Shown here: in pieces, positions 17,048 to 24,389 of the stretch | How the letters are laid out: the number at the start of each line of letters is the position of its first letter | Numbering within the stretch: the first letter of the stretch is position 1 | From: an uncultured Paracoccaceae bacterium | GTDB lineage: Bacteria > Pseudomonadota > Alphaproteobacteria > Rhodobacterales > Rhodobacteraceae | Direction: 5' to 3' | Length of the DNA stretch: 64,000 nucleotides | NCBI GenBank assembly: GCA_947492585.1 | Contig: CANLND010000003.1 | Location: forward strand, 62,001-126,000 | Position numbers and translations under genes: made by a program | The notes under the pieces: generated by a model | The model's database searches: none | The model's input: the letters and a program-made list of their open reading frames with translations, nothing else | What the model was told of the DNA's origin: nothing

Positions 17048-17914
17048 TCACCATTCAAGCGAAGTTGACAGTTTTTGTCGCTCTGCTTCGACCAGCTCCA
17101 AGAGCTCATCAATCGCTTTTGGAAATCCTGAATGATTGTCATCTATCTTGTCATAGTCGATCACTTGAAGGTTTCTATTGGCACGAAGCGAGCTCTTTAA
17201 GTCCTCATGTAGCCCATTTGCCGCCAAAAAATAGTGCGGATGGGCTTCGCTGTACGTAAAATTCTGGTTCTCTAGTACCAAGTTTATATCCGGATCACGA
17301 TAGCCTGCGCCTATAAACAAGAAGGTATGTGTCATGAGTGCGCTATCAAAAGCGTTGTAAAACGGCGCTGCCGAAATTCTTGCTTCGGCATATTGTCTTT
17401 GAGTGAAAATAATCTTTGAAGTTTCGTCTAGGGATCCATGAACCTTTACTAGATACCTCTCAGTTCCCCGTAAAAATTCTGAAACACCTTCGTCATAATA
17501 CAGCTTCGTTACACAAGTTCCTCCAAGAACCTCTTGAAGAGCTTGGTCCAGAATATTCTCGAAGTTCAAAGAGAAAATAATTCTAGCGTCGAGCTTTCCG
17601 ATCGCTTTATGAACTTCGGTTGGAGAAAATTTAGGAGCGCTAAAGGCCGTTCGCAGTTGAGCTTTCCAATTATGCTGATACTTACGCTGAAGCCATTCGC
17701 ATGCATTCAACAAATCACCTTCTTTAATTGCATCAGTGATGTGCTGTTGTGGCCCACCTTGGAGAGCATTGTTGGCTTCGTCTAAAAAGCCGTCCCATGT
17801 TGGCGGTCGCACACCTCCGACGCCCTCTGCTTGGCGCGAAACTCCTGATCCAACAACCAGAACGCACCGACGTCGAGCGATGTCGCGAACTAAATCTTGT
17901 GGCCAATCAACCAT
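17048..17914 (-). CDS. SIR2-family (SIR2_2-like) protein, probable NADase effector
   Basis: The 288-residue protein has the sirtuin-like core seen in bacterial anti-phage NADases. Nucleotide-binding motif VLVVGSGVS is at about residues 18-26, SLNFENIL at 115-122 (equivalent of TTNYD, Asn117), KVHGS at 157-161 (His159) and FIGAGYRDPDIN near 200-211. Asn and His at this spacing are the catalytic pair in SIR2 NADases such as ThsA. It has no zinc-binding cysteines, so it is not a classical deacetylase. I choose ATG 17914, which overlaps the ParA-like gene stop by eight bases; a TTG at 17926 is the alternative. Base composition is clearly more AT-rich than that of its neighbours. Role in defence is inferred. 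Confidence 0.85.
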   Translation of the reverse strand: MVDWPQDLVRDIARRRCVLVVGSGVSRQAEGVGGVRPPTWDGFLDEANNALQGGPQQHITDAIKEGDLLNACEWLQRKYQHNWKAQLRTAFSAPKFSPTEVHKAIGKLDARIIFSLNFENILDQALQEVLGGTCVTKLYYDEGVSEFLRGTERYLVKVHGSLDETSKIIFTQRQYAEARISAAPFYNAFDSALMTHTFLFIGAGYRDPDINLVLENQNFTYSEAHPHYFLAANGLHEDLKSSLRANRNLQVIDYDKIDDNHSGFPKAIDELLELVEAERQKLSTSLEW

Positions 17915-18881
17915 TGATGCGAGCAATTAAGTTATTAGTTACTGAGCCAAAAATCGCCTTTGCGTCTTTTACTTTAGTAAAGTGGGCTCCGACCACGCCG
18001 TCTTTAGCGAGTAATTCAAACACTGGCTTGTTATTACTTTGAGACATAGGAATAAGACTGAATAGATTTGGAACGGTACCAATTTCAAATGGCTGTTCAG
18101 GTATACCTTCATCCAAACCACAGACAGTGATGATTGCATCTATCTGGGCTCGAATTTCTTCGAAAGCCCTCACGCCACGTCGTTTCCCAGAGCTGTCCTT
18201 TTTCGCAAGATATTGTTGTGTGACATAACCCAAGAATTTGGCTTGACCAAACTTCAAATCGGGAAGTTTAGAAGAGTCCTTTACGTTCTTTATACCTACG
18301 TTCCAGTCGCTTGACCAATCGGAAATCCACTCGGATATGTTCTCGAACGCCTTCAATGAAAATATGTCGATGGACATCGGGCTCATGAAGTAATCAGCCG
18401 AAAGCAGAATTGATCTATTAATCGCGCCAAGTGACGGGCTAACATCGATGAATACATAGTCATAATCATCCAAACGGCTCAAGAGATCAGAGAAAACCAA
18501 ATTAGTTCTAATCCCTCGCACATTGCCACTTTTCGCAGTTCCCCAATCCTGAGCCAAAAAGTCCTCAATTAGAGCTAATTTGGGATCCCCCGGCAAAACA
18601 TCAATGCCAAAGCTATCTGATCGCAACGTCGTAATACTCTGGGAGAACCCTTCTCCTTCAGTAAGGGGTTCAATAACGTTACGAATCGTAAATCCGTCTT
18701 TCGCATAGATCTCATGCAAAGTGTCCTCATCGAAGAAATACTGCGTAGCGTTACATTGCGGATCGGCATCGATAACACAGACCTTCAATTTTAGGTGTAG
18801 AGCCGCGTAGGCCGCAACATTGCAAAGGAGAGTTGTTTTGCCGACCCCTCCTTTGTTGTTGAAAAACGCAATGGATTTCAT
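17907..18881 (-). CDS. ParA/MinD-type ATPase, partner of the SIR2 protein
   Basis: The 324-residue protein has the deviant Walker A motif KGGVGKTT at residues 10-17. The switch region VCVIDADPQCNATQYF and Walker B-like YVFIDVSPSLGAINRSI follow. This is a complete ParA/MinD/Soj ATPase core. No parB or plasmid replication gene is nearby, which argues against ordinary plasmid partition. It is the first gene of a two-gene reverse-strand operon and overlaps the SIR2 gene by eight bases, so the two products are probably needed in fixed ratio. It may act as sensor or regulator of the SIR2 effector. The AT-rich composition points to horizontal acquisition. Confidence 0.85.
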   Translation of the reverse strand: MKSIAFFNNKGGVGKTTLLCNVAAYAALHLKLKVCVIDADPQCNATQYFFDEDTLHEIYAKDGFTIRNVIEPLTEGEGFSQSITTLRSDSFGIDVLPGDPKLALIEDFLAQDWGTAKSGNVRGIRTNLVFSDLLSRLDDYDYVFIDVSPSLGAINRSILLSADYFMSPMSIDIFSLKAFENISEWISDWSSDWNVGIKNVKDSSKLPDLKFGQAKFLGYVTQQYLAKKDSSGKRRGVRAFEEIRAQIDAIITVCGLDEGIPEQPFEIGTVPNLFSLIPMSQSNNKPVFELLAKDGVVGAHFTKVKDAKAIFGSVTNNLIARING

Positions 18882-18922
18882 TTTTTTGGTTTCCCGTTAG
18901 GAGAGGCTTCTAAAAGTAGCAT

Positions 18923-19192
18923 GTGTCAATATTTCGAAATGACGATAGGAACGAACCGGAGGATGCACAAGCCAACATTGAGGTTAAGTGCATGGTGGAT
19001 GGGAAAATTCGTTCTATGACCGCTTTCTACAAAATCAATCGCGGTTACGTCTGCAGCGAACGTCACTTTCCCGCCCGAGGTGTCGATGAGGCATGTCTGC
19101 TTAGGGCTGCCTGCCGTCATTTCGTGAGAGTGGTTGATTGGCTGTACGAGCTTAAACTATCGATACTTAAGACAGAAAAAGGGGCCCCTTAG
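18923..19192 (+). CDS. Doubtful small hypothetical protein divergent from the ParA-like gene
   Basis: An 89-codon frame opens with GTG at 18923, 41 bases from the divergent ParA-like start. It ends inside the hairpin that terminates the ABC ATPase gene. The predicted product has three scattered cysteines and no motif I recognise. There is no convincing ribosome site. It may be a third gene of the island or a chance frame covering the ParA promoter. Confidence 0.25.
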   Translation: MSIFRNDDRNEPEDAQANIEVKCMVDGKIRSMTAFYKINRGYVCSERHFPARGVDEACLLRAACRHFVRVVDWLYELKLSILKTEKGAP

Positions 19193-19199
19193 GGCCCCT
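19176..19199 (-). terminator. Intrinsic terminator of the IclR-ABC ATPase operon
   Basis: GGGGCCC (19181-19187) pairs with GGGCCCC (19192-19198), with a four-base loop. On the reverse strand it is followed by a run of five T residues. It lies 26 bases past the ABC ATPase stop. A weaker T-run on the other side could let it act in both directions. Confidence 0.85.
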
Positions 19200-19224
19200 G
19201 AGTTTTTCCTACACGTCACCAAAC

Positions 19225-20286
19225 TTAGCGCAGGCGCTGTTCGCTTTGCGCGTCAAAGAAATAGGCGTCGGCGTCTTGGAAGTCCAAGGTCACCGATGAC
19301 CCCTCAGCGATGGCGCCATCATCCCGCGTTTCCACGATCACTTTTTCACCGGTTGCGGTGGTCAGATAGTCGTATGACACGCCGCCCAGACGCTCGCGCA
19401 GTTCCAGACGTATCGGGCTGTCACCTTCGGCCACAACCAGGTGCTGTGGGCGCAAACCCACAAGAACCTTGGCGCCATTGGCGGGCAGGGCAACCGAGGC
19501 TGCAACTGAACGACCGCCCAAGGCAGGTACGGTGACCGCGCCGTTTTCAACGGTGCCTTCGAGGAAGTTCATCGCCGGAGAGCCGATGAAACCCGCGACA
19601 AATTTGTTGTCGGGGTCCTTGTACAGATCCATTGGGCTGCCGACCTGTTCAATGTGGCCCGCGCGCAGAACGACGATCTTGTCCGCCAGTGTCATCGCTT
19701 CGACCTGATCGTGGGTTACATAGATCATGGTCGCGCCGATTTCCTTGTGCAGGCGGGCAATTTCAACACGCATGTCGACGCGCAGCTCGGCGTCAAGGTT
19801 GGACAGGGGTTCGTCAAACAGGAACACTTCGGGGCCGCGGACAATGGCCCGGCCGATCGCAACACGCTGCCGTTGACCACCCGACATCGCTTTGGGTTTG
19901 CGTTTTAGATAATCGTCCAGCTTCAGAATGCGGCTGGCCTCGGCCACTTTGGCCTTGATTTCGTCCTTGGGGTGGCCGTTCATTTTCAGACCAAAGCCCA
20001 TGTTCTCTTCCACGGACATGTGCGGATAAAGAGCATAGGTCTGGAACACCATCGCAACGCCGCGTTCGGATGGGTCCATATGGGTCACGTCGCGCGCGCC
20101 GATGTTGATCTGGCCATCAGTGGTTTCTTCCAGGCCCGCGATCATCCGCAATAGCGTGGACTTGCCACAGCCGGACGGGCCGACAAATACGCAGAATTCG
20201 CCATCTTTGATGTCCAGGTCAATGTTATGGATGACTTGTACGTCTCCATATTTCTTGACCGTTTTTGAAAGTGTAACTCCAGTCAT
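19225..20286 (-). CDS. Sugar ABC transporter ATP-binding protein (UgpC/MalK type)
   Basis: This is the 353-residue ATPase of a carbohydrate uptake transporter of the CUT1 class. It has Walker A GPSGCGKST, the Q-loop MVFQTYALYPHMSV and signature MSGGQRQRVAIGRA. Walker B FLFDEPLSNLD and the switch His THDQVEAMT follow, then a C-terminal OB-fold regulatory domain of about 120 residues. ATG 20286 follows AAGGAG; an upstream in-frame start at 20322 would overlap the IclR gene. It lies 17 bases after that gene on the same strand. It very probably powers the binding-protein and permease genes encoded divergently at 21242-24389, since no other ATPase is nearby. Confidence 0.93.
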   Translation of the reverse strand: MTGVTLSKTVKKYGDVQVIHNIDLDIKDGEFCVFVGPSGCGKSTLLRMIAGLEETTDGQINIGARDVTHMDPSERGVAMVFQTYALYPHMSVEENMGFGLKMNGHPKDEIKAKVAEASRILKLDDYLKRKPKAMSGGQRQRVAIGRAIVRGPEVFLFDEPLSNLDAELRVDMRVEIARLHKEIGATMIYVTHDQVEAMTLADKIVVLRAGHIEQVGSPMDLYKDPDNKFVAGFIGSPAMNFLEGTVENGAVTVPALGGRSVAASVALPANGAKVLVGLRPQHLVVAEGDSPIRLELRERLGGVSYDYLTTATGEKVIVETRDDGAIAEGSSVTLDFQDADAYFFDAQSEQRLR

Positions 20287-20303
20287 GGCATTTCTCCTTG
20301 GGG

Positions 20304-21095
20304 TCAGCTTGGGAACTGCCATGTTTCGGCAGCTGTTGCGATTTCGGTGGCAGTGTTCAGCAGGGCTGGGCGGTGACGTAATAGCCCATCCAATGTCTGA
20401 CGCTGCGTGGATGTGGTGATAGAGAGCGCGCCGACAACGCGGTTTCCATTGGACAGGATCGGGGCTGCGATGCAGATGATCCCGGCTTCGTGCTCTTCGC
20501 GATCAAACGCCACGCCGTCGCGTTTGATGTCTTCCAGTTCGGACAGTAGGGCTTCGGGAGTCGCGAGGGAGGTGGCTGTATGTGCCTGAAATGCCTGACG
20601 GCGTATGGCATCTGATTGTGCCTCCGCGTCGAGAAAGGCCATCATGGCCTTCCCCACGCCCGTACAGAAACCGGGGCCAATCTTTCCGGCTTGGCTGAAC
20701 ATTTCAATCGGCTCGGAGGCCGATCGTTTGTCAACATACAAGACCTGTCCCCGATCCATCTGAGCCAGGTGGATGGTTTCGCCAACCTGTTTGGCCAAGT
20801 CATCCAGAAAAGGGCGGGCGATCGGCGCAAGAGAGCTTTGTCGCCAGGCAGCATGCGCCAATCGCACCAGACGCAGCCCTGGCGCATAGGTTTGACGATC
20901 TTCGTCGTAGGTCAGCATGCCTTGATTCGCCAAGGTCTGCACCAGTCGGTACAGCGTTGCCTTAGGGTGCTCAGAGGCAGCCAGCAATTCTCCAAAACGG
21001 ACAGGACGGCCAAATTGCGCCACCTGATCCAATATATTCAACGCTTTGCCGACGGTTCCGTCAGCACCGCGTTGCGACGACTTAAGTGCGGTCAT
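20304..21095 (-). CDS. IclR-family transcriptional regulator of the galactoside locus
   Basis: The 263-residue protein has an N-terminal winged helix-turn-helix (VGKALNILDQVAQFGRPVRF and KATLYRLVQTLANQGML). The C-terminal IclR effector domain has GPGFCTGVGKAMMAF and HEAGIICIAAPILSNGNRVVGALSI. Such proteins are usually repressors released by a sugar acid or related metabolite. It is divergent from the transporter and catabolic operon and precedes the transporter ATPase gene. Two palindromes in the shared promoter (21112-21137 and 21167-21205) are its likely operators. ATG 21095 is chosen over the GTG one codon upstream. Confidence 0.93.
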   Translation of the reverse strand: MTALKSSQRGADGTVGKALNILDQVAQFGRPVRFGELLAASEHPKATLYRLVQTLANQGMLTYDEDRQTYAPGLRLVRLAHAAWRQSSLAPIARPFLDDLAKQVGETIHLAQMDRGQVLYVDKRSASEPIEMFSQAGKIGPGFCTGVGKAMMAFLDAEAQSDAIRRQAFQAHTATSLATPEALLSELEDIKRDGVAFDREEHEAGIICIAAPILSNGNRVVGALSITTSTQRQTLDGLLRHRPALLNTATEIATAAETWQFPS

Positions 21096-21111
21096 CACTC
21101 TCCTCCCTGAT

Positions 21112-21137
21112 GTTTCGTAGCGCGGCTGTTACGAAAC
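21112..21137. promoter_or_regulatory. Palindromic operator candidate 1 of the galactoside locus
   Basis: GTTTCGTA and TACGAAAC form a perfect 8-bp inverted repeat with a 10-bp spacer, 17 bases upstream of the IclR gene start. Its position suggests autoregulation. TTGACA follows at 21140-21145 and may be a -35 element for the forward operon. Confidence 0.6.
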
Positions 21138-21166
21138 TGTTGACATTCTTAGCCAGAGTCCTTCAT

Positions 21167-21205
21167 GGTTTCAATAGATGGAATGAGGTTCCATTATTTG
21201 AAACC
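21167..21205. promoter_or_regulatory. Nested palindrome, probable IclR-type operator
   Basis: Two inverted repeats share one centre. The outer arms are GGTTTCAA (21167-21174) and TTGAAACC (21198-21205). The inner arms are ATGGAA (21178-21183) and TTCCAT (21189-21194). The inner TGGAATGAGGTTCCA closely resembles the E. coli IclR operator core TGGAAAT-n-ATTTCCA. It lies 36 bases before the binding-protein gene start, a good place for repression. Confidence 0.72.
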
Positions 21206-21241
21206 TGAAATACAGTACATAGGTTGACTGGGAGGAAACCA

Positions 21242-22495
21242 ATGAAAATGTTTAAAGCGACGGCTGCAGCACTGGCGCTGTCGGCGGGTTTTGCCGCGAC
21301 TGCACAGGCCGAAGGCCTAACCGGCACCTTGAAAATCTTTTCGGACATGTCCAACCCTGCGCCCCGCGCAGTGATGGAAGGCATGGTCGAGCGTTTTGGC
21401 GCACAGCACCCCGATCTTGAGATCGAGCTGACCGTCATCGACCGCGAAGCATATAAAACTCAGATTCGTAACTTCCTGACGGCCAACTCGCCTGACGTTG
21501 CCAACTGGTATGCCGCCAACCGCATGCGTCCCTACGTAGACGCGGGCCTGTTTGAAGATGTTTCTGACGTTTGGGACTCGCCTGAGCTGGAAGATCTGGC
21601 CTCGACCAAAGGCGCGATGACCTTGGATGGTAAGCAGTGGGGCGTGCCCTATACTTACTACCAATGGGGTGTGTACTACCGCGCGGACATCTACAAAGAG
21701 CTGGGTCTGAACGAGCCTGCAACCTTTGAAGAGATGAAGTCCAACTGTCAGGCGATCCTGGATTCAGGCCGCAAGTGCTACACCATTGGCACCAAGTTCC
21801 TGTGGACTGCCGGTGGCTGGTTTGACTATCTGAACATGCGGACCAACGGTTACGACTATCACGCCAAACTGACCGGCGGCGAGATTGCCTGGACCGACGA
21901 AGGCGTCAAACAGACTTTTGCCAACTGGCGTGAGCTGATCGATATGGGTGCCTTCATCGACAACCATACGGCTTACAGCTGGCAAGAATCTCTGCCCTTC
22001 ATCGTCAAAGGCGAAGCGGCGGCGATCCTGAAAGGCAACTTTGCTGTGCCGCCACTGCGTGAAGCAGGTCTGGATGACAGCAAATTGGACTTCTACCAGT
22101 TCCCGTCGATCAACGCTGAGGTTCAGCTGGCCGAAGATGCGCCCACCGACACCTTCCACATCCCTGCCAAGGCAGAGAACAAGGAAGCGGCCAAGGCGTT
22201 CCTGAAGTTTGTTGTGTCCGCGGACAACCAGACCTTGATCAACAACGGCGACAACCTTGGTCAGCTGCCAGTGAACGCGAAATCATCGGTTGATGATGAC
22301 AAGTTCCTGAAAGAAGGCTTTGCCATGCTGTCTTCCAACAGCCCCGGCGGTGTTGCGCAGTTCTTTGACCGTGACGCCCCTGCGGAAATGGCAAAAGTTG
22401 CCATGGAAGGCTTCCAGGAATTCATGGTGAAACCTGATCAGCTGGACAAGATCCTGGCCCGTCTGGATCGCGCAGCGAAGCGCATCTACAAGTAA
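21242..22495 (+). CDS. Sugar ABC transporter substrate-binding protein
   Basis: This is the 417-residue periplasmic binding protein of a CUT1-type transporter. It starts with a signal peptide of 23 residues ending in ATAQA. The fold begins with GTLKIFSDMSNPAPR, and the hinge-region pattern includes KGEAAAILKGNFAVP. The ATG at 21242 follows GGGAGGAAACCA. It is the first gene of the galactoside operon, so the ligand is probably a galactoside or galacto-oligosaccharide, by context only. A terminator right after the gene would allow more binding protein than permease to be made. Confidence 0.93.
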   Translation: MKMFKATAAALALSAGFAATAQAEGLTGTLKIFSDMSNPAPRAVMEGMVERFGAQHPDLEIELTVIDREAYKTQIRNFLTANSPDVANWYAANRMRPYVDAGLFEDVSDVWDSPELEDLASTKGAMTLDGKQWGVPYTYYQWGVYYRADIYKELGLNEPATFEEMKSNCQAILDSGRKCYTIGTKFLWTAGGWFDYLNMRTNGYDYHAKLTGGEIAWTDEGVKQTFANWRELIDMGAFIDNHTAYSWQESLPFIVKGEAAAILKGNFAVPPLREAGLDDSKLDFYQFPSINAEVQLAEDAPTDTFHIPAKAENKEAAKAFLKFVVSADNQTLINNGDNLGQLPVNAKSSVDDDKFLKEGFAMLSSNSPGGVAQFFDRDAPAEMAKVAMEGFQEFMVKPDQLDKILARLDRAAKRIYK

Positions 22496-22509
22496 CCTTT
22501 TCTTATGAG

Positions 22510-22544
22510 GGGCGCAGCACGTCTGTGTGCTGCGCCCTTTTTTT
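22510..22544 (+). terminator. Terminator/attenuator after the binding-protein gene
   Basis: An 11-bp perfect stem (GGGCGCAGCAC with GTGCTGCGCCC) around GTCTGT is followed by seven T residues. It lies inside the operon, between the binding protein and the permease genes. It probably acts as a partial terminator setting the ratio of products. Confidence 0.9.
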
Positions 22545-22621
22545 GACACGTCCCGTCTGTCAGGCCGCGCCAAAGATGCGCGCCAGAATGGGCGGGGATG
22601 ACCCTCAATCGGAGATTGACC

Positions 22622-23539
22622 ATGTCTTCATCCTCCAAAACCGCGACACGCTCGTCCTGGTACAAAAGGAATGAGATCGCGGTCACGCCTTGGCTCTTTC
22701 TAGCGCCAGGCGTGATCTTTTTTCTGTTCTACGTGATCTTTCCAATCTTCCAATCCGTCAATGTCTCGTTCTACGACTGGGACGGTCTGGGCGAAGCGCA
22801 GTGGATTGGCACTGGCAACTATGAAGAACTTTATTGGGACGATGCGTTCTACGTCTCGCTGCGCAACAACCTGATCTGGCTGGTTTTGTACCTGCTGGCG
22901 ATCCCTGCCGGATTGTTTATCGCGTTGTTCCTCAACCAGACGGTAACGGGCATTCGCCTGTATAAATCGCTGTTCTTCTTCCCGTTTGTGATCTCACAAG
23001 TGGTGGTGGGGCTGGTGTTTACCTGGTTCTACGATCCGTCCTTTGGCCTGTTGAATGAGTTCCTTGGCCTGTTTGGTGCAGGGCCAATCAACGTTCTGGG
23101 GGACGAGCGCTATGTGACCTACGGCATCATCGCCGCTGGTATCTGGCCGCAGACCGCCTATTGCATGATCCTGTATCTCACCGGTCTGAATGCGGTGGAC
23201 CCTGAACAGATCGAAGCAGCCCGTCTGGACGGAGCCAAGGGCGCGCGCATGCTGTGGTATGTGATCATTCCGCAGCTGAAGCCCGCGACTTTTATCGCCT
23301 TTGTGGTGACGATCATTGGGGCGCTGCGCTCGTTTGACCTGATCTCGATCATGACAAACGGTGGCCCGTTTGGCGAAAGCCGAGTGCTGTCGTTCTACAT
23401 GTTCGAAGTGGCGCTGTCGGAATACGGCTTCCGCATGGGCTATGGTGCCTCGATTGCGGTTGTGCTGTTCCTGATCATGCTCATCTTCATCGCCTACTTC
23501 CTGTACTCGATGTACCAAGACGACAAAGGGGCCCGTTGA
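22622..23539 (+). CDS. Sugar ABC transporter permease (MalF type)
   Basis: This inner-membrane subunit has 305 residues and six predicted helices. The permease EAA loop reads EQIEAARLDGAKGARMLWYV and contacts the ATPase. A short cytoplasmic N-terminus precedes helix one (VTPWLFLAPGVIFFLFYVIF). I choose ATG 22622, with GGAG seven bases upstream; an in-frame ATG at 22598 is possible. The second permease gene starts one base after its stop. Confidence 0.94.
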   Translation: MSSSSKTATRSSWYKRNEIAVTPWLFLAPGVIFFLFYVIFPIFQSVNVSFYDWDGLGEAQWIGTGNYEELYWDDAFYVSLRNNLIWLVLYLLAIPAGLFIALFLNQTVTGIRLYKSLFFFPFVISQVVVGLVFTWFYDPSFGLLNEFLGLFGAGPINVLGDERYVTYGIIAAGIWPQTAYCMILYLTGLNAVDPEQIEAARLDGAKGARMLWYVIIPQLKPATFIAFVVTIIGALRSFDLISIMTNGGPFGESRVLSFYMFEVALSEYGFRMGYGASIAVVLFLIMLIFIAYFLYSMYQDDKGAR

Positions 23540-23540
23540 T

Positions 23541-24389
23541 ATGTTTCCCAGACCTATCGAAAAATCCTCGCGCAGCTGGCAGCTGACCTATCAGGCCATG
23601 CTACCTACCGCTCTGGTCCTGTGGCTGCTGCCCTTGCTGGCGGTTGCGATATTCTCAGTCAAACCAGATGCGGATTTCACCACCGGCAACTATTGGGGGA
23701 TGCCCTCGTCGTTCAACTTTGTTGAAAACTACGGCAAGGTCTTCTTTGCCTCGGATATGCCCAAATACCTGTTGAACTCGGTGATGATCACGGTTCCCAC
23801 GGTGATTGGCTGCGTGATCCTGTCCTCGATGACCGGATTTGCCTTGGGCGTGTACAAGTTCAAAGCCAACCTTTGGGTGTTTTTCATGTTTGTCGCGGGC
23901 AACTTTGTTCCGTTCCAGATCTTGATGGTTCCTGTTCGTGATTTGACGCTCGACCTAGGGTTGTACAACACCAAAACAGGCCTTGTGTTGTTCCACGTCG
24001 CGTTCCAGACCGGCTTTTGCACTCTGTTTATGCGGAACTTCATCCGTGCGCTGCCGTTCGATCTGATCGAAGTGGCGCGGGTTGAAGGCGTCGCTGAATG
24101 GCGCATTTTCTGGTATGTTGTGCTGCCTTTGATGAAGCCTGCACTGGCGGCGATGGCCGTGCTGATCTTTACCTTCATCTGGAACGATTTCTTCTGGGCT
24201 GTCGTGCTCACTCAGGGGGCTGAAAGCCAGCCCGTCACCGCCGGTATCACCAGCTTTAACGCTCAGTACCGCGCGGCCTATCACCTGATGAGTGCCGGTT
24301 CGATTGTCGCCGCTTTGCCTCCGGTTGCCATGTTCTTCCTGATGCAAAAGCACTTCATCGCAGGTCTCACCTTAGGAGCCGTTAAATGA
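23541..24389 (+). CDS. Sugar ABC transporter permease (MalG type)
   Basis: This second permease subunit has 282 residues, six membrane helices and the EAA loop DLIEVARVEGVAEWRIFWYV. It pairs with the preceding permease to form the channel. Its stop overlaps the alpha-galactosidase start as ATGA, so uptake and hydrolysis are translationally linked. Confidence 0.94.
   Translation: MFPRPIEKSSRSWQLTYQAMLPTALVLWLLPLLAVAIFSVKPDADFTTGNYWGMPSSFNFVENYGKVFFASDMPKYLLNSVMITVPTVIGCVILSSMTGFALGVYKFKANLWVFFMFVAGNFVPFQILMVPVRDLTLDLGLYNTKTGLVLFHVAFQTGFCTLFMRNFIRALPFDLIEVARVEGVAEWRIFWYVVLPLMKPALAAMAVLIFTFIWNDFFWAVVLTQGAESQPVTAGITSFNAQYRAAYHLMSAGSIVAALPPVAMFFLMQKHFIAGLTLGAVK

Noticed and set aside
17907-18881. 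Chromosome or plasmid partition system
   Set aside because: The ParA-like gene has no parB or parS-like repeats beside it. Its fixed partner is a SIR2 protein.
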